The notes beneath the pieces are model-generated. The model saw only the letters and a program-made list of their open reading frames with translations, searched no databases and had not been told where the DNA came from. From contig NZ_SLTI01000007.1 of assembly GCF_004347735.1 (NCBI RefSeq), positions 310,001-374,000 of the forward strand: a stretch of DNA of 64,000 bases, in the 5' to 3' direction. A program made the position numbers and the translations under genes. Positions 52,228 through 61,021 of this stretch are shown piece by piece; within the stretch, counting starts at the first letter, position 1; every line of letters starts with the position of its first letter. This DNA is from Sulfuricurvum sp. IAE1 (GTDB lineage Bacteria > Campylobacterota > Campylobacteria > Campylobacterales > Sulfurimonadaceae).

Positions 52228-53430
52228 CTACAGGTAATCGCGCTCGCACGCAATGACGTCATCAAAGGTCTCACGGCGGCGGATCAGTCGTTCTTTGCCT
52301 CCCTCGATGGCGACTTCCGCGGAACGTCCGCGGGTGTTATAGTTACTGCCCATTCCGAAACCGTACGCCCCGGCGCTGTGGACCAGCAGCAGATCGTTAT
52401 GTTCCATCGGGGGAAGCGGATAGTTTTTCGCAAGGAAATCGCCGCTTTCGCATACCGGTCCGACAACATCCGCGGCATTCTCTTCCCCTGTTTTTCCGAG
52501 TGCCTCAATGCGATGATACGCTTTATAGAGGCTGGGACGGATCAGGTCGTTCATTGCCCCGTCCACGACGACGAAACGTTTCTCACCGTTGCGTTTTTCG
52601 TACAAAACCTTGGTCAGGAAATAGCCCGCGTTGGCCGTGAGGAAACGGCCCGGTTCACATACGACGGTGACATCCAGCCCCCGCAGCGCCGAAAGAACCG
52701 CTTGGGCGTAATCGTACGGTGCGATCGTCGTTTCGTCGTTGTAGCGAACCCCAAGACCGCCTCCGATATCGAAAAACTTCAATTCGATGTCGATCGCCTG
52801 CAGCGAACGGAGCAGATCGGCGACGATAACGGCCGCTTCGTAGATCGGTTCGAGTTCGGTAAGCTGGCTGCCGATATGGAAATGAATCCCGACCGGATCA
52901 AGGGAGGGAGCATTTTTGGCCTGGATATACATCCGCTTTGCCGCATCAATCTCAACACCGAACTTGTTGTCGTGCAACCCCGTCGAAATGTAGGGATGGG
53001 TTTTGGGATCGATATTGGGATTGACCCGGATACTGATCCGTGCGGTTGTGCCCAATTCCGCCGCAATCGCTTCGACACGGGAGAGCTCCGCTTCGCTTTC
53101 GACGTTGATGTAGAGGATATCGGCTTCGATCGCTTCGCGGATCTCATCGTCGCGTTTCCCGACCCCGCTGAAGAGAATACGGTATTTCGGGACGCCCGCC
53201 ATCAAAGCGCGGCGAACTTCGCCGATCGATACGCAGTCCGCGCCCGCTCCCAGCTGTGCGAAATGTTTGACGACGCTGAGATTGGAGTTGGCTTTCACCG
53301 CGTAAGCCAGAATCGACTTGCGCCCGCGGAACGCCTCTTTCAGAGATTCAAACTGCGCGCTCATCGCGTCGAAATCGTAAACATACAGAGGTGTGCCGTA
53401 CGTTTGGGCCAAAGCTTTGAAATCGGTCAC
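52228..53430 (-). CDS. lysA: Diaminopimelate decarboxylase
   Basis: PLP enzyme making lysine from meso-diaminopimelate. The 400 residues show PLYVYDFDAMSAQFESLKEA, the PLP Lys in ILAYAVKANSNLSVVKHF, the HIGSQL motif in GIHFHIGSQLTELEPIYEAA, the GGG of FDIGGGLGVRYNDE, the phosphate- and substrate-binding EPGRFLTANAGYFLTKVLYE and CESGDFLAKNYPLPP with catalytic Cys-Glu. The start is GTG at 53430 with AAGGA upstream. It is followed 9 nt later by the HAD gene. Peptidoglycan in this group uses DAP, so the enzyme also drains the wall precursor pool. Confidence 0.97.
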   Translation of the reverse strand: MTDFKALAQTYGTPLYVYDFDAMSAQFESLKEAFRGRKSILAYAVKANSNLSVVKHFAQLGAGADCVSIGEVRRALMAGVPKYRILFSGVGKRDDEIREAIEADILYINVESEAELSRVEAIAAELGTTARISIRVNPNIDPKTHPYISTGLHDNKFGVEIDAAKRMYIQAKNAPSLDPVGIHFHIGSQLTELEPIYEAAVIVADLLRSLQAIDIELKFFDIGGGLGVRYNDETTIAPYDYAQAVLSALRGLDVTVVCEPGRFLTANAGYFLTKVLYEKRNGEKRFVVVDGAMNDLIRPSLYKAYHRIEALGKTGEENAADVVGPVCESGDFLAKNYPLPPMEHNDLLLVHSAGAYGFGMGSNYNTRGRSAEVAIEGGKERLIRRRETFDDVIACERDYL

Positions 53431-53447
53431 CGTTATCCTTTTCTCAT

Positions 53448-54536
53448 TTAATTTGGTCGCGATTTTACCCTAACTCTCCTTAGGGGACTTCCAACACGCC
53501 AGAGCATAAACGCAAAGAGAAAGGCGACGGGAGCTACGACGCCGATGAGAGGGGGGAGGGTTTTGTTGTTCGAAAGCTCTCCCATCATAAACAAAAATCC
53601 CCACACCAGCAGCGTTGCGAGGATGGCTCCGAAACTAAATACCGACAGGTTCAGAAACCGGGCGCTGATAGGAGCATAAGAGAAAAAAATCACGATCAGC
53701 ATCACCGCAAACCACGGCGTCACGAAAATTCGGAACATCGCACTTTCGATTTTGCCGACGTCGACGTTCTGGTTCTCAAGCAGCGCCAGCGCTTCGAACC
53801 CGTCGACGATCGTAAAATTGGCTTTTCCTTCGTATACCTGGTCAAGTATTTTCGGTTTGAAATCTTTCAGCGCGCGGACGTTCGTCCGGTCTTCGGTGAC
53901 GATCCCCGAAGCCTCAAGCGCCAGACTTTCGGGGGGGCGGATGACATGGGCCCTTTTCATATTCCAGTAGCCGTTGTCGTAGACCGCTTCCGAAGCACTG
54001 AGAACCTCTTTAAGTCGGCCGTTTTCAAACGTAAAAATACGGATCTTTTCGGCTTTTCGGGTGAGCGGATAGAGGTTACCGAAATAGACATAGTTCCCTT
54101 CGTGGGTAAAAAAGAGGTTACTGGTGGGGCGGATAAACTGCGACGTCTCACGCAGGTTGTTCGCAAATTCGTTGGCCCGGGCGAAATTCGTGGCGTGCAG
54201 GGCGATGTGAATCCCCACCATCAAAACGGCTACGCTGATAAACGGGGCCAGGATGCGCCGCTTAGAATACCCGATCGCATAATAGGCCGCCAGCGCGTTG
54301 GAGCGGACCATTTCCACCGACGTCGCGATCATCGCGAAGACCAAAGAGATCGGCAGCATCATGTCGACGGCGTAAAAAGCCTTGTACATGATATAGATCA
54401 ATACGAGGTTGGCGGAGTCGGGAAGTTCCGAAGCGTTTTCCATCAGGTCGAATCCGACCATGAAACTCCCCAGAGCGATCAGTATGATAAAGAAATAGCG
54501 CAGGTACAAAAGCGATAAAGTCGTAAAAGCGAGCAT
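53448..54536 (-). CDS. LptF/LptG-family LPS export permease
   Basis: Inner-membrane permease half of the LptB2FG complex that extracts LPS for transport to the outer membrane. The 362 residues start with a helix after MLAFTTLSLLYLRYFFIILI; helices follow near 55-80, 95-115, and three near 270-345 (FRIFVTPWFAVMLIVIFFSY, FLNLSVFSFGAILATLLVWG, LIGVVAPVAFLFAFMLWRVG). Between them is the periplasmic beta-jellyroll (YVYFGNLYPLTRKAEKIRIF, EVLSASEAVYDNGYWNMKRA). The conserved YAIGYSKRRILAPFI cytoplasmic coupling region is present. It follows pth. F versus G cannot be settled from sequence alone. Confidence 0.88.
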   Translation of the reverse strand: MLAFTTLSLLYLRYFFIILIALGSFMVGFDLMENASELPDSANLVLIYIMYKAFYAVDMMLPISLVFAMIATSVEMVRSNALAAYYAIGYSKRRILAPFISVAVLMVGIHIALHATNFARANEFANNLRETSQFIRPTSNLFFTHEGNYVYFGNLYPLTRKAEKIRIFTFENGRLKEVLSASEAVYDNGYWNMKRAHVIRPPESLALEASGIVTEDRTNVRALKDFKPKILDQVYEGKANFTIVDGFEALALLENQNVDVGKIESAMFRIFVTPWFAVMLIVIFFSYAPISARFLNLSVFSFGAILATLLVWGFLFMMGELSNNKTLPPLIGVVAPVAFLFAFMLWRVGSPLRRVRVKSRPN

Positions 54537-54591
54537 AAAAACCCAATGTCAAAAAGTTAGGCTTTATTGTATCCAAACGAAGCTATAAAAC

Positions 54592-55140
54592 TCACATTCC
54601 CTTGAGGGAGCATTTGGAAGCCACCTCGGCACAATCTGTTTTGAGCAGCATTTCAACGGCATCCGCCGCTTTCGCGATCCATTCGGGAAGCGAAACGCTC
54701 TCTTCGGCGCTGAACGCATGGAGAACGTAATCGGCTACCTGCGATTTGTGTTCTGGTTTGCCGATTCCCATCCGGACGCGGATATATTCAGGCCCGATCG
54801 CCGCATCGGTGGACTTGAGGCCGTTATGCCCTCCGTGGCCGCCCCCTTTTTTGAAACGGAGTGCGCCGAAGGGAAGGTCAAGATCGTCATGAATAACGAT
54901 CACGTCGTCGATTTTATAAAAATTTTTGACGGCCAGGACCGATTTGCCGGAGAGATTCATGTAGGTAGTGGGTTTGAGGAGAAAATGTTCCCCCATTTTA
55001 AACAGCTCCCCTTCGAAGGAGCTCTTTGAAACGGGTTGAACGCTGCGGCGACCGCAAAGCTCATCGATTACCATAAACCCGACGTTGTGACGGGTACGCT
55101 CATACGCCGGGCCGGGATTGCCCAGACCGACGATCAGCAT
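54592..55140 (-). CDS. pth: Peptidyl-tRNA hydrolase
   Basis: Frees tRNAs from drop-off peptidyl-tRNA. The 182 residues show LIVGLGNPGPAYERTRHNVG with the catalytic His, FLLKPTTYMNLSGKSVLAVK, and IVIHDDLDLPFGALRFKKGG with the catalytic Asp, then GGHGGHNGLKSTDAAIG and YIRVRMGIGKP. Standard length. It is 2 nt after rplY, which encodes ribosomal protein L25; rplY-pth is a near-universal pair. It lies 55 nt before the LPS-export permease gene. Confidence 0.97.
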   Translation of the reverse strand: MLIVGLGNPGPAYERTRHNVGFMVIDELCGRRSVQPVSKSSFEGELFKMGEHFLLKPTTYMNLSGKSVLAVKNFYKIDDVIVIHDDLDLPFGALRFKKGGGHGGHNGLKSTDAAIGPEYIRVRMGIGKPEHKSQVADYVLHAFSAEESVSLPEWIAKAADAVEMLLKTDCAEVASKCSLKGM

Positions 55141-55142
55141 GA

Positions 55143-55679
55143 TTATTTCGCTTTGATAACGCTCAGAACCGATACACGGTCTGAATCGGTGAATTTCACG
55201 TTTTCCATTACCGGGAGGTCACGTACGAGGACGGAATCGCCCAGGTCAAGAGGAGAAACATCGATTTCGATCGCGTTGGGGAGGTTTTCGATTGCCGCTT
55301 TAACGCGAAGGCGTTTTTTAGCAACATAGAGCATCCCTTTGTTTTTCAAACCGACCGGGCTTCCGAACGGTTTAACCGGTACATGATAATGGGTGACGAC
55401 ACCCGGCTGAGCTACCATCAGATCAACGTGCAACAGGTTTCCTGAAACCGGGTGAGACTCATACCCCTGAACGACGACGTTCATCTCTTTTCCGCCGACG
55501 TTAACGGGGAACGCTACGGTTTCTTTGTTGCGAACGGTACGGATGAAGTCGTTCATTTTGAACGCGGCGTGAACGTTTTCAAGCCCTTTTCCGTAGATGT
55601 TGGCAATGAGATAACCATCACGGCGGTACGCTTTTGTCGCGCTTTTGCCAATACTCTCTCTTACAATGCCTTCTAGCAT
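55143..55679 (-). CDS. rplY: 50S ribosomal protein L25 (Ctc type)
   Basis: Binds 5S rRNA; long form with a C-terminal beta domain. The 178 residues start [20 protein letters not shown] (conserved opening), then [40 protein letters not shown] with LLHVDLM, and the C-terminal [23 protein letters not shown] 55679 is the natural start; AAGGACATGATT precedes it, and a frame from 55694 is just longer. A TATAAT box lies 31 nt upstream. It heads the long leftward run through pth, lptF/G, lysA and onward. Confidence 0.95.
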   Translation of the reverse strand: MLEGIVRESIGKSATKAYRRDGYLIANIYGKGLENVHAAFKMNDFIRTVRNKETVAFPVNVGGKEMNVVVQGYESHPVSGNLLHVDLMVAQPGVVTHYHVPVKPFGSPVGLKNKGMLYVAKKRLRVKAAIENLPNAIEIDVSPLDLGDSVLVRDLPVMENVKFTDSDRVSVLSVIKAK

Positions 55680-55709
55680 AATCATGTCCTTCAAAATAAA
55701 ATGGGACGG

Positions 55710-55715
55710 ATTATA
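55710..55715 (-). promoter_or_regulatory. Putative -10 box for rplY and the block downstream
   Basis: Perfect TATAAT on the minus strand, 31 nt before the rplY ATG, with an AAGGA ribosome site. Preceded by a T-rich tract (CTTTTTTTAAG), the type of element Campylobacterota use in place of -35 hexamers. Confidence 0.55.
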
Positions 55716-55757
55716 CTTAAAAAAAGCTTGTGTTATCCTAAAACTTTTGGCTCGATA

Positions 55758-56960
55758 TCAGCGTTTGAGCCCGATATAGTCTTCTTCGCGGAACTCTTTG
55801 GGAGAATCGTCGACGCCCAGCTTATCTTTGTCCACTTTCGAGCTCAGCCCTTCCATTTTGAGCTTGAGATCCGATGACGACGTCGCATACGACAACGCCT
55901 CCTCGCGGCTGATACGCCCCGCCTGGTACAAGTCAAGAAGTGCCTGGTCGAACGTCTGCGACTTGTAGAGTTCTTTACCCTCCGCGATCGTATCGGGAAT
56001 TTCGATATCGCGGTTTTCCGCAATCAGCTGCTCGATCCGCGGGGTGCGGACCAAAACTTCCAGGGCGGCTACCCGTTTTCCCTCTACCGTCGGGACCAGT
56101 CGCTGCGAGATGACCCCTTTGAGTACCGACGCAAGCGTCATCCTTACCCGATTCTGTTCTTCATGCGGGAATACCGAGATAATACGGTTCACCGTCTCTT
56201 TGGCATCAAGGGTATGAAGCGTCGAGAAAACCAGGTGACCCGTATCGGCCGCGTGCAGTGCTATTTCGATTGTCTCGACGTCACGCATTTCGCCGACGAG
56301 GATGATATCGGGGTCTTCCCGCAGGGCCGCGCGCAGAGCCGAACTGAAACTCCGGGTATCCTGCCCGACGCTGCGCTGGTTGATAATGCATTTACGGTCT
56401 TTATGGACGAATTCGATCGGGTCCTCGATCGTGATAATGTGCTTGCGGCGGTTGTTGTTGATTTCGTCGATAATCGCCGCCAGTGTCGTCGATTTACCGC
56501 TCCCGGTAACCCCCGTGACCAGAACCAGTCCCCGTTCGATCTGGGTAAAACTATGCACGACTTCGGGCATATTGAGCTGATCGATAGTCAGAATCTTGAC
56601 CGGGATCAGACGGAAAACGGCCGAGATCCCCTCCATCTGGAAAAAGATATTGATACGAAAACGGGTGTTTTCGTCAAACGGATACACCAGGTCGAGCTCT
56701 TTTTTCTCGACCAGCTCGGGGAAGCGGGTACGAAGGAGTTCTTTGGCAAAAATCAAAGCATCGTCTTTGGAAAGGATTTCGCCTGAAAGCGGCACGATAT
56801 CGCCGTTGATCCGCGCCCGGACCACCGAATTTGCCTTGACGTGAAGATCGCTTCCTCCCGCTTCAACCATCCGCCGAAGATAGCCGCGGATCTTTTTCAA
56901 AACCTCGAAATTGAGCTGATTGACGTCGACTTGATGCAGACGTTGGATCTGTTCGTTCAT
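55758..56960 (-). CDS. pilT: PilT/PilU-type pilus retraction ATPase
   Basis: Hexameric secretion ATPase of the PilT class, 400 residues. Domain order: N-terminal PAS-like domain (KIRGYLRRMVEAGGSDLHVK), core with Walker A VTGVTGSGKSTTLAAIIDE, Asp box near ITIEDPIEFVHKDRK, Walker B LREDPDIILVGEMRDVETIE and the His box LVFSTLHTLDAKETVNRII. AIRNLIRE-type retraction motif is replaced by a region with ADTGHLV. The tail (MEGLSSKVDKDKLGVDDSPK) is longer than in PilT of Pseudomonas. It lies 7 nt after tal and is not accompanied by other pilus genes in the window. Confidence 0.88.
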   Translation of the reverse strand: MNEQIQRLHQVDVNQLNFEVLKKIRGYLRRMVEAGGSDLHVKANSVVRARINGDIVPLSGEILSKDDALIFAKELLRTRFPELVEKKELDLVYPFDENTRFRINIFFQMEGISAVFRLIPVKILTIDQLNMPEVVHSFTQIERGLVLVTGVTGSGKSTTLAAIIDEINNNRRKHIITIEDPIEFVHKDRKCIINQRSVGQDTRSFSSALRAALREDPDIILVGEMRDVETIEIALHAADTGHLVFSTLHTLDAKETVNRIISVFPHEEQNRVRMTLASVLKGVISQRLVPTVEGKRVAALEVLVRTPRIEQLIAENRDIEIPDTIAEGKELYKSQTFDQALLDLYQAGRISREEALSYATSSSDLKLKMEGLSSKVDKDKLGVDDSPKEFREEDYIGLKR

Positions 56961-56967
56961 GTCCGGG

Positions 56968-57951
56968 TTACTCCAGTGCGCTTAGAATCTCGTTAAATGC
57001 GATCTTGAAGGCTTCGAGCCCCTCTCGGATCTGTTCATCGATAATAGTTTCCATCGATATTCCCGCCGCCGCAACGGCGTTCATATGGTCCAGTATCGTC
57101 GATTCCGTCAGCGGCAGCTTCATCGTTCGGTCACCTCCACGGACATACGCCTCGATGGTCGCCACGGGGGCAGTGTTGACGCTTCCGGGCGCCAGCAGTT
57201 CGTCGACGTAATACGAAGGGCGCATATCCTCCCCTTTGACTCCGGTACTGGCGAACAGTACCCGGCATTTGGGAACGCCGAGCGCTTCGACGCGGTTGTA
57301 GATGTCCGCAGCGTTCATGATCCCCGTCAGTCCTTGCGCTACTTCTTTGGAAGCGAGTGTACCGTCGATCGCACGGTCGATCCGGCTCACAAATACGCTG
57401 ATGACCGTATCAACCGTTTCGGAAGCTTTCGCCGCCGCACGTTCGAACGCACGGGCGCAGGCAAGTGCCTGAGCGACCGAAAAAATCAGGGTCGCATTAA
57501 CGGGGATACCCCGTGATGCCAACGCTTCCATCGCCGCGTATCCCGCTTCCGTCGCCGGGACCTTGATCATCACGTTGGGCCGGCCGATCGTCGTATGCAA
57601 CCGGATCCCTTCGCTGATCGTCCCCTCCGCATCATCGCACAAAAACGGATCGACCTCGATACTGACGTAACCGTCGTCTCCCGCTTCGTAGAGGGGGCGC
57701 AGGATATCGGCCGCTTTTTGGATATCGTACACGGCCAGGGCCTCGTATTTCTCTTTTGCCGAAAGTCCGTTCAGCTCCGACAACTGTTCCTTGTACGCCG
57801 GAGAAGTCAAAATCGCACTTTTGAAAATCGCGGGGTTCGACGTGGCACCGTTGATAATCCCCCGTGAAATGAGCTCTTTGAACCCTTCATCCAGAAAAGT
57901 CCGCTCGATGAAATCGGCCCACAGGGCAAAACGTGATTCGGCAATGTACAT
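56968..57951 (-). CDS. tal: Transaldolase
   Basis: Transfers a dihydroxyacetone unit in the non-oxidative pentose phosphate route. The 327 residues include RGIINGATSNPAIFKSAILT (N-terminal TSNP motif), VSIEVDPFLCDD with catalytic Asp/Glu region, and the Schiff-base Lys in NVMIKVPATEAGYAAMEAL. Also NATLIFSVAQALACARAFER. It resembles the Tal type with 320-370 residues. ATG 57951 opens MYIAESRFALWADFIER. It lies 7 nt before pilT, although the two have no known functional link; operon membership may be incidental. Confidence 0.94.
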   Translation of the reverse strand: MYIAESRFALWADFIERTFLDEGFKELISRGIINGATSNPAIFKSAILTSPAYKEQLSELNGLSAKEKYEALAVYDIQKAADILRPLYEAGDDGYVSIEVDPFLCDDAEGTISEGIRLHTTIGRPNVMIKVPATEAGYAAMEALASRGIPVNATLIFSVAQALACARAFERAAAKASETVDTVISVFVSRIDRAIDGTLASKEVAQGLTGIMNAADIYNRVEALGVPKCRVLFASTGVKGEDMRPSYYVDELLAPGSVNTAPVATIEAYVRGGDRTMKLPLTESTILDHMNAVAAAGISMETIIDEQIREGLEAFKIAFNEILSALE

Positions 57952-57998
57952 AAAAAAGGCTCCCTAACGCAATGTGAAGTTATTATGCCCAAAAAGAG

Positions 57999-59795
57999 CT
58001 AAAAATAGAGGTTCGTCCCGATCCGTATCCGCTTTTCACACGCATGCTGATCGTGTACTTCATAGGCGGCGAACAGATTCCCCCCGGGACTCCACTGCCA
58101 CAGGTGCGACAGCGAAATCTTCGTCTTCCAGGGAGCTTCGATGTAACCAATCCGGCTAAATTCGAACGACGTTTTCATCCGCCCGATCCAGTTGATGCCG
58201 CCCCCCGCACTCAACCCGATCCCCACATCGGCATCGAATCCTAGCCGCACCTCGGGTTCGCTCAGCAAATAACCGTAAAGACGATCATCGCCCAACGCCG
58301 CCCCGGCACCGACACGGGTGACGAAACTGAGGCGGTCTCCCCCGTACTCACGATCCCACCCGCTTTTCATCCGCCATGAAAAAGGTTTGAAAAAGCGGCT
58401 CACCGGAGCGACCGACGCAAGCGAAAGGAGGGTGAACTTTTCGAGCTCCGCTTTTGAATCCTCGATCCCCACTAGGGTATCGAGAAATTCGATTTGCGCT
58501 CCACTCAGATGCCCCGTATCGTCTTCTTCCAGATCGTGGAACGCCGGCCGCCATCCGATCAGCATAGGGGAGCGTTCGTCGCTCCACCCTTTGGCCAGTC
58601 GGATGCGGGCGGCATTGTGGGCCGTGTCGGGATTGGCTTTTTCACGGTGTGCCAAAGATTCCCCTTTCCCTAACAAGGCGCGCTGGGAGAGGAGCCCATG
58701 GTAACGTTTGGCATACACTTCTTTAGATATTTTTCCTTCGATGTAACGGTATTCGACGAGTTCGGCCGCCGCTTCGAGAACGTAGCGGCGTTCCTGCATC
58801 GGTATACCCGATATTTCAGGATCATCGGGATTCATTGATCCTTCTTGCAACGCATGTACCGCCGCAATTTCCTGTGCGGAAAGGCGACGTTCGTATTCGA
58901 GCAGCTTCGTCCGTTTGGAGGGACGGTAGTGTTTGGCTTTCACCAGCCCTTCGGCTTCGAACGCGCGTACCGTCTCAGGGGGGATCACGTAATAAAAGAA
59001 ATGTTCGCGCAATCGTACGCTCGGTCGGGCCACTTCGGTCAGCCAAAGCATGTGATACGAGCAATTCTCGTCGAAAAAATAGTACCACGAATTGATCCGC
59101 TGAAGTTCCCAGATATGGCGAACCATCGCCATTACCTCATCGCGGGTAAGATTCAGATCGTATTCCCACACGTCACGGGTTTCGGTATCCCGGTACTCTT
59201 TAAGTTTTTCGTAATAGGGCAACATCGAATAATAGCCGTAGTACCCGCCGAAGAGCCCTTTGTAGGCGAAGAGCAATCCGTTGGTATCCTGGGTGTGGGC
59301 CGCATAATTGATGGCGTACGACATCAGTTTGCTTTCCATCGACGAATCGATCCGTAAAAACGTGTGTCCGAACATCGACGCGGGCGAATTGATGTGCGCA
59401 CTCGGAAAGACCAGGGTCACTGTTTGGGGGTCGAGTTTTTCGAGCAGCGTTTCGTATTCCCCGCATTCCCCCCCGCCGAAAGAAACCCCCAGCTCTTTTT
59501 CCAGCCATGCTCTTCGGGCCGGGAATCGGCAAAACGGGCTTTCATCGCTTCGGTTCGCATCTTCGTTGAGATGACGGATGGTTGCTTCTAATTCAGAACG
59601 GGGATCGTTTTTTCCAAGAGGCGAGAGGAAGAAAGCCGGATCGTCGATCTCGCTCTCTTCTTGCGGGGCATGCATCAGCAAATGCCAGTAACGCGTTTCG
59701 GAAAGATTCATATCACGGGAGAGTGCGATGAGTTTATCGGTCGGCATTCCCCAGACCGCCAAACTCATCGCACACAAAAAGACGAGAAGAGGCAA
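57999..59795 (-). CDS. Exported DUF4105 (Lnb N-terminal periplasmic) protein
   Basis: 598 residues with signal peptide (MPLLVFLCAMSLAVWG). Residues about 35-330 form the DUF4105 domain: VTLVFPSAHINSPASMFGHT and FLRIDSSMESKLMSYAINYA, DVWEYDLNLTRDEVMAMVRH, WYYFFDENCSYHMLWLTEVA. These His/Cys/Asn residues resemble an NlpC/P60-like catalytic site (Cys in ENCSYH, His in FGHTF), so peptidase or amidase activity is possible. The C-terminal ~170 residues look like a beta-barrel or beta-sheet outer-membrane region ending in NLYF. The start is TTG 59795 with AAAGG upstream. It follows the DUF3015 gene. Confidence 0.8.
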   Translation of the reverse strand: MPLLVFLCAMSLAVWGMPTDKLIALSRDMNLSETRYWHLLMHAPQEESEIDDPAFFLSPLGKNDPRSELEATIRHLNEDANRSDESPFCRFPARRAWLEKELGVSFGGGECGEYETLLEKLDPQTVTLVFPSAHINSPASMFGHTFLRIDSSMESKLMSYAINYAAHTQDTNGLLFAYKGLFGGYYGYYSMLPYYEKLKEYRDTETRDVWEYDLNLTRDEVMAMVRHIWELQRINSWYYFFDENCSYHMLWLTEVARPSVRLREHFFYYVIPPETVRAFEAEGLVKAKHYRPSKRTKLLEYERRLSAQEIAAVHALQEGSMNPDDPEISGIPMQERRYVLEAAAELVEYRYIEGKISKEVYAKRYHGLLSQRALLGKGESLAHREKANPDTAHNAARIRLAKGWSDERSPMLIGWRPAFHDLEEDDTGHLSGAQIEFLDTLVGIEDSKAELEKFTLLSLASVAPVSRFFKPFSWRMKSGWDREYGGDRLSFVTRVGAGAALGDDRLYGYLLSEPEVRLGFDADVGIGLSAGGGINWIGRMKTSFEFSRIGYIEAPWKTKISLSHLWQWSPGGNLFAAYEVHDQHACEKRIRIGTNLYF

Positions 59796-59822
59796 AAAAA
59801 ACCTTTACTGTGGACTAACGAA

Positions 59823-59840
59823 CTCCCGCGAATGCGGGAG
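59823..59840. promoter_or_regulatory. Perfect 7-bp hairpin between DUF3015 and DUF4105 genes
   Basis: CTCCCGC/GCGGGAG with a 4-nt loop in the 57-nt gap. No U-run follows on either strand. It may attenuate or stabilise the shared leftward transcript, giving more of the upstream gene than the downstream one. Confidence 0.5.
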
Positions 59841-59852
59841 GATCGGACACTA

Positions 59853-60299
59853 TCAGCCGGCGATCGTCGCGACGTTATCCATCACGGATGCCATATCGGC
59901 TTTTTCGCTCGTGTAGATCGCGTTGTAGTTAGCCTGCAACGTCGCCGCGAATGCGGCTTTATCATCGACGTTCAGCAATTCGGCCAGCGTATCGACGCTT
60001 TCACCCTGACCGATTGCGATCTCGCGGGAAAGCTGATCCATGTTCGATGCGACGAACTCCGCCGCGCGCTCGTTCATTACCAGTCTGGCACGTTTACATC
60101 CAGACGTTCCCGACGTAATCCCGAACGTCTGGTTTCCCAGCGTCGTGTTGGTGGTCGCCTGAAGGGCGAGCATCAGCGCCGAACTGTCGTCTTTGATAAT
60201 CTGCGATCCCAGACCGCATCCCGTTTGATTGTTCACCGTCGCGAAACCGGCCGTACTCAATGCCGCAACCGCAACAAACGAAAGAATGATTTTTTTCAT
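59853..60299 (-). CDS. DUF3015 family exported protein
   Basis: 148 residues with a signal peptide (MKKIILSFVAVAALSTAGFA), then the family pattern NQTGCGLGSQIIKDDSSALM, NTTLGNQTFGITSGTSGCKR and ERAAEFVASNMDQLSREIAI. Two Cys, in TGCGLG and SGCKRA, could form a periplasmic disulfide. The C-terminus is helical (SVDTLAELLNVDDKAAFAAT). The family has no known function. It lies 57 nt upstream of the DUF4105 gene; DUF3015 and DUF4105 genes are neighbours in other bacteria as I recall, hinting at a shared task at the cell envelope. Confidence 0.85.
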   Translation of the reverse strand: MKKIILSFVAVAALSTAGFATVNNQTGCGLGSQIIKDDSSALMLALQATTNTTLGNQTFGITSGTSGCKRARLVMNERAAEFVASNMDQLSREIAIGQGESVDTLAELLNVDDKAAFAATLQANYNAIYTSEKADMASVMDNVATIAG

Positions 60300-60364
60300 T
60301 TAAAACCCCTTTTCATAAGAATTAACAACAAGTATAGGCGATCACAGCTTAATCTATTCTGCTT

Positions 60365-61021
60365 TCACACCAAATGATTCCGACCGATCGCTAATGCCAG
60401 CCGTGCCAAAAACTCTTCACGCGATACTTCTTTGGCACCGAGGCTTTTGAGATGCTGTGTAGGAACCTGGCAATCGATAAAATCGATCTCCCACTCTTCG
60501 GTTTTCGCGATTAACGCCGCAAGTGCCGCTTTGGACGCATCGCTCACTTTTGCAAACATCGATTCGCCGCAAAACACCTTTCCCACTAATACACCATAAA
60601 GCCCCCCTACCAGTTCTCCGTCACGATAGGCTTCGACGCTGTGGGCATATCCGAGTGCAAAAAGTTCTTCGTATGCATCGACCATTTCAGGAACGATCCA
60701 GCTCCCTTTTTGTTTTTTTCGCGGAATGCGGGCACATTCGCGAATCACTTCGGAAAAAGCCGTATCGAAACGTATGTCGAAGGAGTGCAGTTTTTTACGC
60801 AATGAACGGTGCAGTTTGAATTCGGCCGGAACCAGAATCAGCCTGGGGTCGGGAGACCACCACAAAATCGGGTCGCCGGGACTGTACCATGGAAATATCC
60901 CCATCCGATACGCCATCATGAGCCGCGACGGGGAGAGATCGCCGCCGAAAGCGACGATTCCCTCTTCCGAAGCGCTTCGGGGATCGGGGAAAGCAAGGTG
61001 ATGGGGAAGTTTGGGGATCAT
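60365..61021 (-). CDS. aat: Leucyl/phenylalanyl-tRNA-protein transferase
   Basis: Adds Leu or Phe from aminoacyl-tRNA to N-terminal Lys/Arg of proteins, creating N-degrons for ClpS/ClpA. In 218 residues: FPDPRSASEEGIVAFGGDLS, MGIFPWYSPGDPILWWSPDP (the W-Y-S-G...WSP signature), GSWIVPEMVDAYEELFALGY, HSVEAYRDGELVGGLYGVLV and FCGESMFAKVSDASKAAL. All are hallmark segments. It overlaps clpA by one base (TGATG). The gene order clpS-clpA-aat puts the tag maker next to its receptor and protease. Confidence 0.97.
   Translation of the reverse strand: MIPKLPHHLAFPDPRSASEEGIVAFGGDLSPSRLMMAYRMGIFPWYSPGDPILWWSPDPRLILVPAEFKLHRSLRKKLHSFDIRFDTAFSEVIRECARIPRKKQKGSWIVPEMVDAYEELFALGYAHSVEAYRDGELVGGLYGVLVGKVFCGESMFAKVSDASKAALAALIAKTEEWEIDFIDCQVPTQHLKSLGAKEVSREEFLARLALAIGRNHLV

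Noticed and set aside
51637-53451. 604-codon plus-strand frame across lysA and the HAD gene
   Set aside because: Shadow of two well-defined genes on the other strand; composition is typical of antisense frames here.
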